DNA of 12,450 nt, from NCBI GenBank assembly GCA_040307715.1, contig JAWRJC010000078.1:1-12450 (forward strand), in the 5' to 3' direction. The position numbers and the translations under genes are program-made. The stretch comes from RUG13615 sp040307715 (GTDB taxonomy: Bacteria; Bacillota; Clostridia; Peptostreptococcales; Anaerovoracaceae). How positions within the stretch are numbered: position 1 is the stretch's first letter; each line of letters starts with the position of its first letter. The notes below the pieces were generated by a model. The model worked only from the letters and a program-made list of their open reading frames with translations, did not search any database and had not been told where the DNA came from. Shown in pieces: positions 1-5,961 of the stretch.

Positions 1-348
1 AAAACAAAAGTGGAAGGCAGTCCGTTCTGCCGGATCACGGAACGCGCCGGCGCGAATGTCACCGGGGACAAGGCTGCGCCTGCAGAGGTCGTAACCCACC
101 TGAATATGGACGGCTGCGGCACAGACCACGCCTGGGGGACCTATCTGCATGGTCTCTTCGACAGCGGCGAGGTCACCGAACGCCTCGCGTCCTATCTGTG
201 CGAGAGAAAAGGGATTCCCTATGAGAGCGCAGGTCCGGTCTCACGGCTCGACTACGTGCAGCATCAGTACGATATTCTGGCGGACGGTGTGCGGAACGCC
301 CTGCCGATGGATCAGATCTACGCGATCATGGACAAGTATATGCGCTAA
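1..348 (+). CDS. cobQ: Cobyric acid synthase, C-terminal part (5' end outside window)
   Basis: This frame is open from the first base and ends at TAA 346-348, so about 115 C-terminal residues of a roughly 490-residue protein are present. The motif GTYLHGLFD followed by a terminal helical stretch containing RLDYVQHQYDILAD is typical of the glutamine amidotransferase end of CobQ/CbiP; the His in this motif is the catalytic His of the class I-like GATase. The family amidates four carboxylates of adenosyl-cobyrinic acid a,c-diamide, using glutamine and ATP, in the cytoplasm during adenosylcobalamin synthesis. The next gene, cbiC, belongs to the same pathway and follows closely, which supports the call. 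The ATP-binding N-terminal domain and the catalytic Cys cannot be checked here. A CobB/CbiA-type diamide synthase shares the GATase fold, but the C-terminal pattern fits CobQ better. Confidence 0.9.
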   Translation, partial: KTKVEGSPFCRITERAGANVTGDKAAPAEVVTHLNMDGCGTDHAWGTYLHGLFDSGEVTERLASYLCERKGIPYESAGPVSRLDYVQHQYDILADGVRNALPMDQIYAIMDKYMR

Positions 349-383
349 TGGAAGTACCATACTCCGATGAAGGGAAAACAGAT

Positions 384-1097
384 ATGACATATGAATACGA
401 ACATGTAAAACCGGCTGATATCGAAGCGACGAGCATGAAGATCATCGGCGAGGAACTGGCGGAGAAAGGGATCGTCCTTTCTGAAGAGGAATCGCCCATC
501 GTGAAACGCGTCATCCACACGACCGCGGACTTCGAGTACGCGGAAAACCTGTACATCAGCGAAGGCGCTGTGGAAGCGGCCATCAAAGCTGTCGCGGGCG
601 GTGTGCGGTTCGTGACCGACACCAACATGGCGCTGTCCGGCGTCAGCAAACCGGCGCTCGCCAAGGTGAACGGCGAAGCGGTGTGCTACATGGCCGATCC
701 GGAGGTTGCAAAGGCGGCGAAGGAAAACGGCACGACCCGTGCGGTCGCGTCCATGGAGCGCGCGGTGACAGACATGGTCGGCATGCTGCCGGAAGGCGGG
801 CAGCTGATCCATCTGCCGTTGGTCTTTGCGGTCGGCAATGCGCCCACGGCTTTGATCAAGCTGTCGGAGATGATGCGGGAGGGGCTTCGCCCGGCGCTGG
901 TGATCGGCGTTCCCGTCGGTTTTGTCAACGTCGTGGAGAGCAAGGAGGAGATCATCGAGGTCTGTAAGGCGGCCGGTGTCCCCGCGATCGTCGCCAGAGG
1001 CCGCAAGGGCGGCAGCAACGTTGCGGCGTCGATCTGCAATGCGATTCTGTATATGGCGACCGATCATGTGGATCCCGCGAGCCGCAAGTGGCTGTAA
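384..1097 (+). CDS. cbiC: Cobalt-precorrin-8 methylmutase (precorrin isomerase)
   Basis: A 237-residue CbiC/CobH protein that moves the C-11 methyl group to C-12, converting (cobalt-)precorrin-8 to (cobyrinate) hydrogenobyrinate. The start YEYEHVKPADIEATS is the usual family N-terminus (V-K-P-x-D-I-E). VIHTTADFEY contains His45, matching the catalytic His of CobH. Further family blocks are VTDTNMALSG and the glycine-rich ARGRKGGSNVAASICNA near the C-terminus, a region involved in substrate binding. An upstream in-frame ATG at 348 overlaps the cobQ stop by one base and would add 12 residues. I prefer ATG 384 because GAAGGGA lies about 9 bases before it and the family N-terminus begins there. 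The gene is 35 bases after cobQ, in the same operon, and is closed by the terminator at 1128-1154. Confidence 0.93.
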   Translation: MTYEYEHVKPADIEATSMKIIGEELAEKGIVLSEEESPIVKRVIHTTADFEYAENLYISEGAVEAAIKAVAGGVRFVTDTNMALSGVSKPALAKVNGEAVCYMADPEVAKAAKENGTTRAVASMERAVTDMVGMLPEGGQLIHLPLVFAVGNAPTALIKLSEMMREGLRPALVIGVPVGFVNVVESKEEIIEVCKAAGVPAIVARGRKGGSNVAASICNAILYMATDHVDPASRKWL

Positions 1098-1127
1098 GAA
1101 GAGCGCTTTCAAAAGAAGAACCTGCAA

Positions 1128-1154
1128 AAGAAGGCGCTCCGGCGTCTTCTTTTT
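1128..1154 (+). terminator. Intrinsic terminator of the cobQ-cbiC operon
   Basis: AAGAAGGCGC (1128-1137) pairs with GGCGTCTTCTT up to 1151, with one G-T wobble, around a TCCG loop (1138-1141). TCCG fits the unusually stable UNCG tetraloop class. Five T residues follow (1150-1154, partly in the stem). It lies 30 bases after the cbiC stop. Confidence 0.9.
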
Positions 1155-1181
1155 ATAACCGGCGATTTATTTTGAATCAGT

Positions 1182-1193
1182 TAGAATATTCTA
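1182..1193. promoter_or_regulatory. 12-bp perfect palindrome upstream of ilvE, possible operator
   Basis: TAGAATATTCTA is a perfect inverted repeat lying 23 bases upstream of the proposed extended -10 of ilvE, in the -35/upstream region. Its place would suit a repressor or activator site. AT-rich palindromes of this size also arise by chance, and I recognise no named regulator motif. Confidence 0.3.
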
Positions 1194-1212
1194 TTTATTG
1201 CACGTTATTTTG

Positions 1213-1221
1213 TGGTAAAAT
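1213..1221 (+). promoter_or_regulatory. Probable extended -10 promoter of ilvE
   Basis: TGGTAAAAT (1213-1221) fits TG-N-TAtAAT, an extended -10 element, about 46 bases before the ilvE start, inside an AT-rich stretch after the cbiC terminator. No good -35 sits at 16-18 bases; TTGCAC at 1198-1203 is too close (12-base spacer). The predicted leader is only about 40 bases, so a T-box or other riboswitch does not fit. Confidence 0.5.
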
Positions 1222-1267
1222 GATTCATATATTTATCGACAACCAAATGTGAAAGGAGAAGAGAAGA

Positions 1268-2290
1268 ATGGCAAAGAACCTTGATTGGGACAACCTGGGA
1301 TTTGCATATCGCGAGATCGACTACCGCGTCGTCGCGAGATATAGAGAAGGTTCCTGGAGCGATCTGCAGCTGATTACGGATCCGACAGTCCACATGTCCG
1401 AATGTGCCGCTGTCCTGCAGTATTCCCAGACAGTATTTGAAGGCCTGAAGGCTTACAGAACAGCAGACGGCCGTCTGGTCACCTTCCGTCCCGACATGAA
1501 CGCAAAGAGACTGATGGACAGTGCTGACAGACTGGTCATGCCGCAGGTTCCCGTAGATATGTTCGTCGAGGCTGTCGACATGCTGGTCAGAGCGAACGCG
1601 GACTGGGTCCCGCCCTACGGCACCGGCGGTACGCTGTACATCCGTCCGTTCCTGTACGGCAACGGCCCGACCATCACGATCCATCCGGCACCGGAATTTG
1701 AATTCCGCGTCATCGGTATGCCGGTCGGCCCGTACTTCAAGAACGGCGTCAAACCGATCGTCATCAAGGTTTCGGACCGCGACCGCGCGTCTGCACGCGG
1801 CACCGGCGATATCAAAGCGGGCCTCAACTACGCGATGAGCCTCTATCCGGGCGAACAGGCGGTAGCGGAAGGCTTTGCCGAGAATATGTATCTTGATCCG
1901 GCGACCCATACATACGTCGAAGAGACCGGCGGTGCGAACTTCCTGTTTGTCACCAAGGACGGCACCATCGTTACGCCGAAGTCCGACAGCATCCTGCCCT
2001 CCATCACGAGACGCAGCCTGATGTATGTCGCGGAGCACATCCTCGGCATGAAGGTCGAGCATCGTCCTGTTCTGTTCGACGAAGTTCCCGAATTCGCTGA
2101 GGCCGGCGTCTGCGGTACCGCTGCGGTCATCTGCCCGATCGGCAAGATCAACGACCACGGCAAGGAGATCTGCATTCCGACCGGTATGGATGCGGCAGGT
2201 CCGGTCATCCAGAAGCTGTACGACACCCTCACCGGGATCCAGATGGGCACCATCGAAGGACCGGAAGGCTGGGTACACGAAGTCAAATAG
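1268..2290 (+). CDS. ilvE: Branched-chain amino acid aminotransferase (type II BCAT)
   Basis: A 340-residue PLP-dependent fold-type IV aminotransferase that exchanges amino groups between Leu/Ile/Val and 2-oxoglutarate. Family blocks in order: VFEGLKAYR (about residues 58-66), RPDMNAKRLMDSADRL, YIRPFLYG (about 123-130), then GTGDIKAGLNYAMSL with the PLP lysine K183, YVEETGGANFLF (about 216-227) near the cofactor phosphate side, and the C-terminal GTAAVICPIG. Length and order match the longer BCAT2-like type rather than the roughly 310-residue E. coli IlvE. AAAGGAG (1252-1258) is 9 bases before ATG 1268. It has its own promoter region and lies 104 bases before the cyclase gene, with which it may be partly co-transcribed. 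It could work in synthesis or in breakdown of branched-chain amino acids; sequence alone does not decide. Confidence 0.95.
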   Translation: MAKNLDWDNLGFAYREIDYRVVARYREGSWSDLQLITDPTVHMSECAAVLQYSQTVFEGLKAYRTADGRLVTFRPDMNAKRLMDSADRLVMPQVPVDMFVEAVDMLVRANADWVPPYGTGGTLYIRPFLYGNGPTITIHPAPEFEFRVIGMPVGPYFKNGVKPIVIKVSDRDRASARGTGDIKAGLNYAMSLYPGEQAVAEGFAENMYLDPATHTYVEETGGANFLFVTKDGTIVTPKSDSILPSITRRSLMYVAEHILGMKVEHRPVLFDEVPEFAEAGVCGTAAVICPIGKINDHGKEICIPTGMDAAGPVIQKLYDTLTGIQMGTIEGPEGWVHEVK

Positions 2291-2310
2291 GTCATACTAT
2301 GTCAGTTAAG

Positions 2311-2340
2311 CGGGGCGGCCGGGAACGGCGGCCCCGTCTT
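2311..2340 (+). terminator. G+C-rich hairpin after ilvE, weak or partial terminator
   Basis: CGGGGC (2311-2316) pairs with GCCCCG (2331-2336), then a G-G mismatch, then GCC (2318-2320) with GGC (2327-2329), around a GGGAAC loop. The 3' flank is TCTTATATA rather than a run of T, so termination would be incomplete. It may instead act as a 3'-end stabiliser that sets ilvE expression apart from the genes downstream. Confidence 0.5.
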
Positions 2341-2349
2341 ATATATGAG

Positions 2350-2365
2350 GCCGGATCATTCCGGC
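2350..2365 (+). other. Perfect 6-bp hairpin in the ilvE-cyclase gap
   Basis: GCCGGA (2350-2355), loop TCAT, TCCGGC (2360-2365). It lies 30 bases before the cyclase start and 14 bases after the preceding hairpin, with no T-run. It is most likely an mRNA structural element in the leader of the cyclase transcript, and could be a chance structure. Confidence 0.3.
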
Positions 2366-2394
2366 ATATGAATAACAAAGAAAGGATGAGAACT

Positions 2395-3165
2395 ATGGCA
2401 AACATGAGACTTTGGGAGATCATCGATGAACTGAAGAGCCCGTCGTACAAATGGGTCAATCTGATGCATGTGCTCAGTCCCGAGACACCGCACTGGTTCG
2501 GCTTTGAACCGTTGAAAGGCGAGCTGCTGTTCGATTACCTGGAAGGCACCCCGGACGACAAGATGGCACCGATGCGCTGCCATCAGTGGAGCGTTGCCAG
2601 CCAGTACGGCACCCATACAGACGCGCCGATCCATTTCCATGAGAACGGCCGCGACCTGTCCGAAATCACCGAGAAAGAACTCATTATGCCTCTCGTTGTC
2701 ATTGATAAATCGAAGGAATGCGCTGAGAACCCCGACTATATTCTGACCGTCGATGATATCAAGGCCTGGGAGGAAGAGTACGGTAAGATCCCGGAAGGCG
2801 CGTTCGTCGCATTCCGTTCCGACTGGTACAAGATGGCGGATCTGGAGAACAAGGATGAAAGCGGCCAGCCGCATTATCCGGGCTGGTCCGTGGAAGCGAT
2901 CAAGTGGCTCGTGGAAGAGCGCAACATCGCCAGCATCGGTCATGAACCGGCTGACACCGACCCCGCGACCGTGACCACCAAAGAGGATGCGTATCCGTAT
3001 CCGGGCGAACAGTACATCCTGGCAGTCGACAGATATCAGATCGAAGTCATGGCGCACCTCGACGAAGTGCCGCCGGTCGGCTCTATGATCGTGGTCGGCT
3101 TCCCGAAGCTGAAGAACGGCACGGGCTATCCGACAAGAGTCTACGCGATCTGCCCGGTGGAGTAG
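2395..3165 (+). CDS. Cyclase family metal-dependent hydrolase (kynurenine formamidase-like)
   Basis: A 256-residue protein of the cyclase family (PF04199), which includes kynurenine formamidase KynB and isatin hydrolase; members use Zn or Mn to hydrolyse amide or lactam-like bonds, usually in the cytoplasm. The signature YGTHTDAPIHF (residues 71-81) gives likely ligands H74 and D76, plus H80. A second block, IGHEPADTDP (181-190), carries the acid/His residues typical of one subgroup. In KynB the first metal His of H-x-G-T-H is at the place where this protein has Q70, so it is probably not a plain KynB. The start is ATG 2395 (AAAGGA 8 bases upstream); the longer frame from 2299 would run through the intergenic hairpins and begins with non-family sequence. 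It is followed 47 bases on by the AhpD-like gene. Substrate unknown. Confidence 0.85.
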   Translation: MANMRLWEIIDELKSPSYKWVNLMHVLSPETPHWFGFEPLKGELLFDYLEGTPDDKMAPMRCHQWSVASQYGTHTDAPIHFHENGRDLSEITEKELIMPLVVIDKSKECAENPDYILTVDDIKAWEEEYGKIPEGAFVAFRSDWYKMADLENKDESGQPHYPGWSVEAIKWLVEERNIASIGHEPADTDPATVTTKEDAYPYPGEQYILAVDRYQIEVMAHLDEVPPVGSMIVVGFPKLKNGTGYPTRVYAICPVE

Positions 3166-3212
3166 GCGATTCCGCGGGATAGGATATCGCATCAAAGCAA
3201 AGGAGTATAAGA

Positions 3213-3821
3213 ATGGCATTAGTATTTGACGAACAGCTCTCCCGCCTGCAGAAACCTGACAGAGCGGAAATGACCGACGAAGAGTTTGCGGTCTTTGACA
3301 AGAATGTGGAAGTGATGATGGAGAACTGGGGCTTTATCAACAATCTGTTTAAAGTCCTGCCTCTCAATGCGAAGGAATACATCGGCTTCTTGAACTTCAA
3401 AGGCTCGCTGTTTAATGACACCTGCTACCTGACAGATGCGCAGAAGGAGATGATCGGCATTGTCGTATCCTCCTATAATTGCTGCGCGTACTGCCTGCAG
3501 TCCCACGGCGACAATCTGCGCGGCATGTGGAAGAACGCGTCCCTGGTGGACCGCCTCTCCGGCAACTTCCGCGCCTGTAAGGATGAACTCTCCAAAGAGG
3601 ATTACGCGCTCTGCGAGTACGCCTGGTATGTGACGGCTCATCCGCGCGATATCGACCAGGAGCAGGTCGACAAGCTCAGGGATGCCGGACTTGACGATCA
3701 TCAGATCCTCGAGGCGGCGTTCGTGGCAGGGTTCTTCAACTACACGAACCGCTGGGTCAGCACCATCGCGCCGGTCATCAACCCCGGCCACTACAAGCAC
3801 AACCGCGACTTCGATAAGTAG
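3213..3821 (+). CDS. AhpD-like / carboxymuconolactone decarboxylase family protein (peroxidase-related)
   Basis: A 202-residue all-helical protein of the CMD/AhpD superfamily. SSYNCCAYCLQSHGDNLR-type core (residues 86-103) holds the redox pair C91 and C94 in C-x-x-C and H98, the arrangement used by AhpD for thiol-based peroxide reduction and proton relay; C90 is an extra neighbour cysteine. The total length and the C-terminal FFNYTNRWVSTIA segment resemble the 'uncharacterised peroxidase-related' subgroup rather than short decarboxylases, which lack the Cys pair. AAAGGAG (3199-3205) is 7 bases before ATG 3213. It is the last gene of the ilvE-cyclase-AhpD cluster, followed by two hairpins. A role in protecting a redox-sensitive step or in peroxide detoxification is inference. 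Confidence 0.85.
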   Translation: MALVFDEQLSRLQKPDRAEMTDEEFAVFDKNVEVMMENWGFINNLFKVLPLNAKEYIGFLNFKGSLFNDTCYLTDAQKEMIGIVVSSYNCCAYCLQSHGDNLRGMWKNASLVDRLSGNFRACKDELSKEDYALCEYAWYVTAHPRDIDQEQVDKLRDAGLDDHQILEAAFVAGFFNYTNRWVSTIAPVINPGHYKHNRDFDK

Positions 3822-3832
3822 CGGGTCATAAG

Positions 3833-3852
3833 GCGCAGACATCCGTCTGCGC
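3833..3852 (+). other. Perfect 8-bp hairpin after the AhpD-like gene
   Basis: GCGCAGAC (3833-3840), loop ATCC, GTCTGCGC (3845-3852). There is no T-run next to it, and the terminator hairpin follows 18 bases later. It may stabilise the mRNA 3' end or help termination from either side. Confidence 0.45.
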
Positions 3853-3864
3853 TCACTCAGAAAG

Positions 3865-3904
3865 AACAGAACCCCGGACAAACGGTGTCCGGGGTTTTGC
3901 TGTT
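3865..3904. terminator. Terminator between convergent operons, probably bidirectional
   Basis: ACCCCGGACA (3871-3880) pairs perfectly with TGTCCGGGGT (3886-3895) around AACGG; TTTT spans 3895-3898 and the flanks AACAG/CTGTT (3865-3869/3900-3904) can also pair. On the minus strand the flank reads TTCTGTTCTTTCT, T-rich enough to stop the oxidoreductase transcript, whose stop codon is at 3935. Confidence 0.88.
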
Positions 3905-3934
3905 CTATTTCCTCGTTTCGCCGGTGGATGCCGC

Positions 3935-5923
3935 CTACGCCTTGAACGTATACGCTGCTTCAAAGCCCTGTCGGGTCGCCGTTGCGATGCGGCCGCCCTG
4001 GCTGGCGTCGCCGGCAACATAGACGTTGTCGAACGCGTCTTTGAATGCCTGCACCAGTTCTGTGCGCGGGACGATGCCCATGGCCAGGATGATGACATCG
4101 GCGGACAGGTCGAGGGATTCTCCGGTGGCGGTTTCTTCCACCGTGATGTAGCCGGGTTCGTTCTCGGCGGGCGCATGGATCGCTGTCAGTTTATGGCCGG
4201 GGAACAGGCCGGGGTCATACGGCTTGATACGGCTCATTTCGTCGTTCAGAATCGCCGGGAAGACGCCGGGGCCAAGCGTCGGCAGCATCTCGATGATGTC
4301 CAGTTTGCGGCCGTTGGACAGCAGGAATTCGGCTGTTTCGAGGCCGGTCAGACCGGAGCCGATCACGGCGGCTTTCTGTCCTTCCCGGACGACCGCTTTG
4401 CCGGTGATGACGTCCTCCGCCGTCACGACGAAGCCGCTTTCCATCCCTTCTTTGATTCCTTCGATCGGCGGGACGAGCGGGGCGGCGCCGCAGGCGACGA
4501 TGACGCCGGCTGCATGCGGGCAGGCCGTTTTGATGGTTTCCGGGGTCACGTCCGCTTCAAGGTGTACTTCGACACCGAGGGCGGTGAGCTGCGCTTCCAT
4601 GGATTCTTTAAAGCGGGTGATCTTATCTTTGAGCGGCGGCTTGTCCGCGATGTTGAGTGTACCGCCGAGTTCCTCTTCCTTTTCGAACAGGACCGGTTTG
4701 TAACCGCGCTCCGCGAGCGTGATCGCCGCCTGCATGCCGGCCGGGCCGCCGCCTACGACTGCTACCTGTCTGCCCTGGCCGCTCTTGTGCAGGAGGGGGA
4801 AGTCGATCTCGCGGGCTGTCCGCGGGTTAACAGCGCAGCGGATCGGCAGACCGCCGCCGAGCACGCGCTCTCTGCAGTACAGACAGCCGATGCACTTGCG
4901 GATCAGTTCCGGGGTGCCGGCTTTGGCTTTGTTCATGAAATCGGGGTCGGCGAGCTGCGAGCGGCCGAGACCGACAAAGTCGCAGACACCTTCTTCCAGG
5001 AGCTGTTCCGCGAAGTCCGGATCTTTGATCGTATTCGTTGCGATGACCGGAATGGAAAGCGCTTCTTTATAAGCCTCGGCGACGTGCTTCTTCCAGCCCG
5101 GCTGGTAGGAGAACGGTTCGCAGTTGGCATCGCCGTTGCGGGCGCTTCCGTTGCTGATGTTGATGGCATCAATACCGAGCGATTCCAGATGCTTTGCGAT
5201 CTCGAGCCCTTCCTCGAGGCTGAGGAATCCTTCTACCGGTGTCATCTCATCCCCGCACATGCGGAGCAGGATCGGATACTTCGGACCGAGTTCCCGGCGG
5301 ATCCCTTCGATGATCTCCGCGACGAACCGGCAGCGGTTCTCGACGCTGCCGCCGTATTCATCCGTGCGGCGGTTGTAGTACTTGCTGAAGAACTGCGCGA
5401 TGAGGTAACCGTGCGCCCCGTGCAGTTCGACGGCATCGTAGCCTGCCTTTTTGCAGCGGACCGCAGCCGCAATGAATTTATCCTCGATGCGCTTGATGTC
5501 CTCGAGGGTCATTTCTTTGGGAACCGGGCGGCCGTCCGCGATCGGTACCGCGCTCGGCGCGAGATTGTCCCGGCCGGTGAAGGCGGGGTTGCTGGTCGCG
5601 CCGCCGTGGTGAATCTGGGCGACGATCTTACAATCGTACAGATGCACCGCGTCGGTCAGTTCCTCCAACGCGGAGATGTGATAGTCTCTGGCAGCGCGCA
5701 GGTTGTGGATCGACGGGATGCTGTCGATGTCGTCGACGCCGGTGTATTCGTTGATGATCATGCCGAGGCCGCCTTTGGCGCGTTCCTGGTAGTAGCGGAT
5801 CTGCCGCGGGGTGGGCAGACCGTCCTTGTCGGCCATGTCCGTTGCCATCGGCATCATAACGCCGCGGTTTTTGATCGTCATGGAGCCGATTCTTCCTTCT
5901 TCGAACAGTTTTTCGTAAGCCAT
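3935..5923 (-). CDS. NADH:flavin oxidoreductase, old yellow enzyme/2,4-dienoyl-CoA reductase type (FMN, 4Fe-4S, FAD)
   Basis: A 662-residue flavoprotein with FadH-like layout. Residues 1 to about 340 form an FMN TIM barrel: the LHGAHGYLIAQFFS active-site block (about 167-180), NRRTDEYGG, and FVGLGRSQLADP near its end. A cluster motif follows with C344, C347, C350 and C363 (CIGCLYC...RCAVNP). Residues from about 385 carry two dinucleotide folds, VAVVGGGPAGMQAA (FAD) and AAVIGSGLTGLETAEF (NAD(P)H), with a C-terminal VYVAGDA. Family members pass electrons from NAD(P)H through FAD, 4Fe-4S and FMN to reduce C=C bonds of enoates, dienoyl-CoAs or bile-acid intermediates (BaiCD/BaiH); the substrate cannot be told here. 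The minus-strand ATG at 5923 is preferred over 5926 because GGGAGG is 6 bases from it and only 3 from the other. It lies downstream of the desulfurase-like gene, 38 bases apart. Confidence 0.93.
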   Translation of the reverse strand: MAYEKLFEEGRIGSMTIKNRGVMMPMATDMADKDGLPTPRQIRYYQERAKGGLGMIINEYTGVDDIDSIPSIHNLRAARDYHISALEELTDAVHLYDCKIVAQIHHGGATSNPAFTGRDNLAPSAVPIADGRPVPKEMTLEDIKRIEDKFIAAAVRCKKAGYDAVELHGAHGYLIAQFFSKYYNRRTDEYGGSVENRCRFVAEIIEGIRRELGPKYPILLRMCGDEMTPVEGFLSLEEGLEIAKHLESLGIDAINISNGSARNGDANCEPFSYQPGWKKHVAEAYKEALSIPVIATNTIKDPDFAEQLLEEGVCDFVGLGRSQLADPDFMNKAKAGTPELIRKCIGCLYCRERVLGGGLPIRCAVNPRTAREIDFPLLHKSGQGRQVAVVGGGPAGMQAAITLAERGYKPVLFEKEEELGGTLNIADKPPLKDKITRFKESMEAQLTALGVEVHLEADVTPETIKTACPHAAGVIVACGAAPLVPPIEGIKEGMESGFVVTAEDVITGKAVVREGQKAAVIGSGLTGLETAEFLLSNGRKLDIIEMLPTLGPGVFPAILNDEMSRIKPYDPGLFPGHKLTAIHAPAENEPGYITVEETATGESLDLSADVIILAMGIVPRTELVQAFKDAFDNVYVAGDASQGGRIATATRQGFEAAYTFKA

Positions 5924-5961
5924 CATGTACCTCCCGGTGGGTCTTTGGAATAACGGCTGCG

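Noticed and set aside
1185..1199. CodY box upstream of ilvE
   Set aside because: The best alignment with AATTTTCWGAAAATT has about five mismatches, too many to claim in AT-rich sequence.
1155..1267. T-box or other riboswitch controlling ilvE
   Set aside because: The leader after the likely promoter is only about 40 bases, with no T-box sequence and no terminator/antiterminator pair.
1205..2278. 357-codon open frame antisense to ilvE
   Set aside because: It is rich in His, Arg and Asp, as expected from a shadow frame, and no motif is seen. ilvE on the plus strand is unmistakable.
2299..2394. N-terminal extension of the cyclase from ATG 2299
   Set aside because: It would translate through two hairpins, is Arg-rich and unlike the family, and has no good ribosome binding site; ATG 2395 has one.
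4175..5953. Long 592-codon open frame on the plus strand opposite the flavoprotein gene
   Set aside because: It mirrors the minus-strand gene, has a low-complexity composition typical of antisense frames in G+C-rich DNA (many Arg, Asp, Ala, Val), no domain, and no convincing ribosome binding site. The minus-strand protein has complete family motifs.
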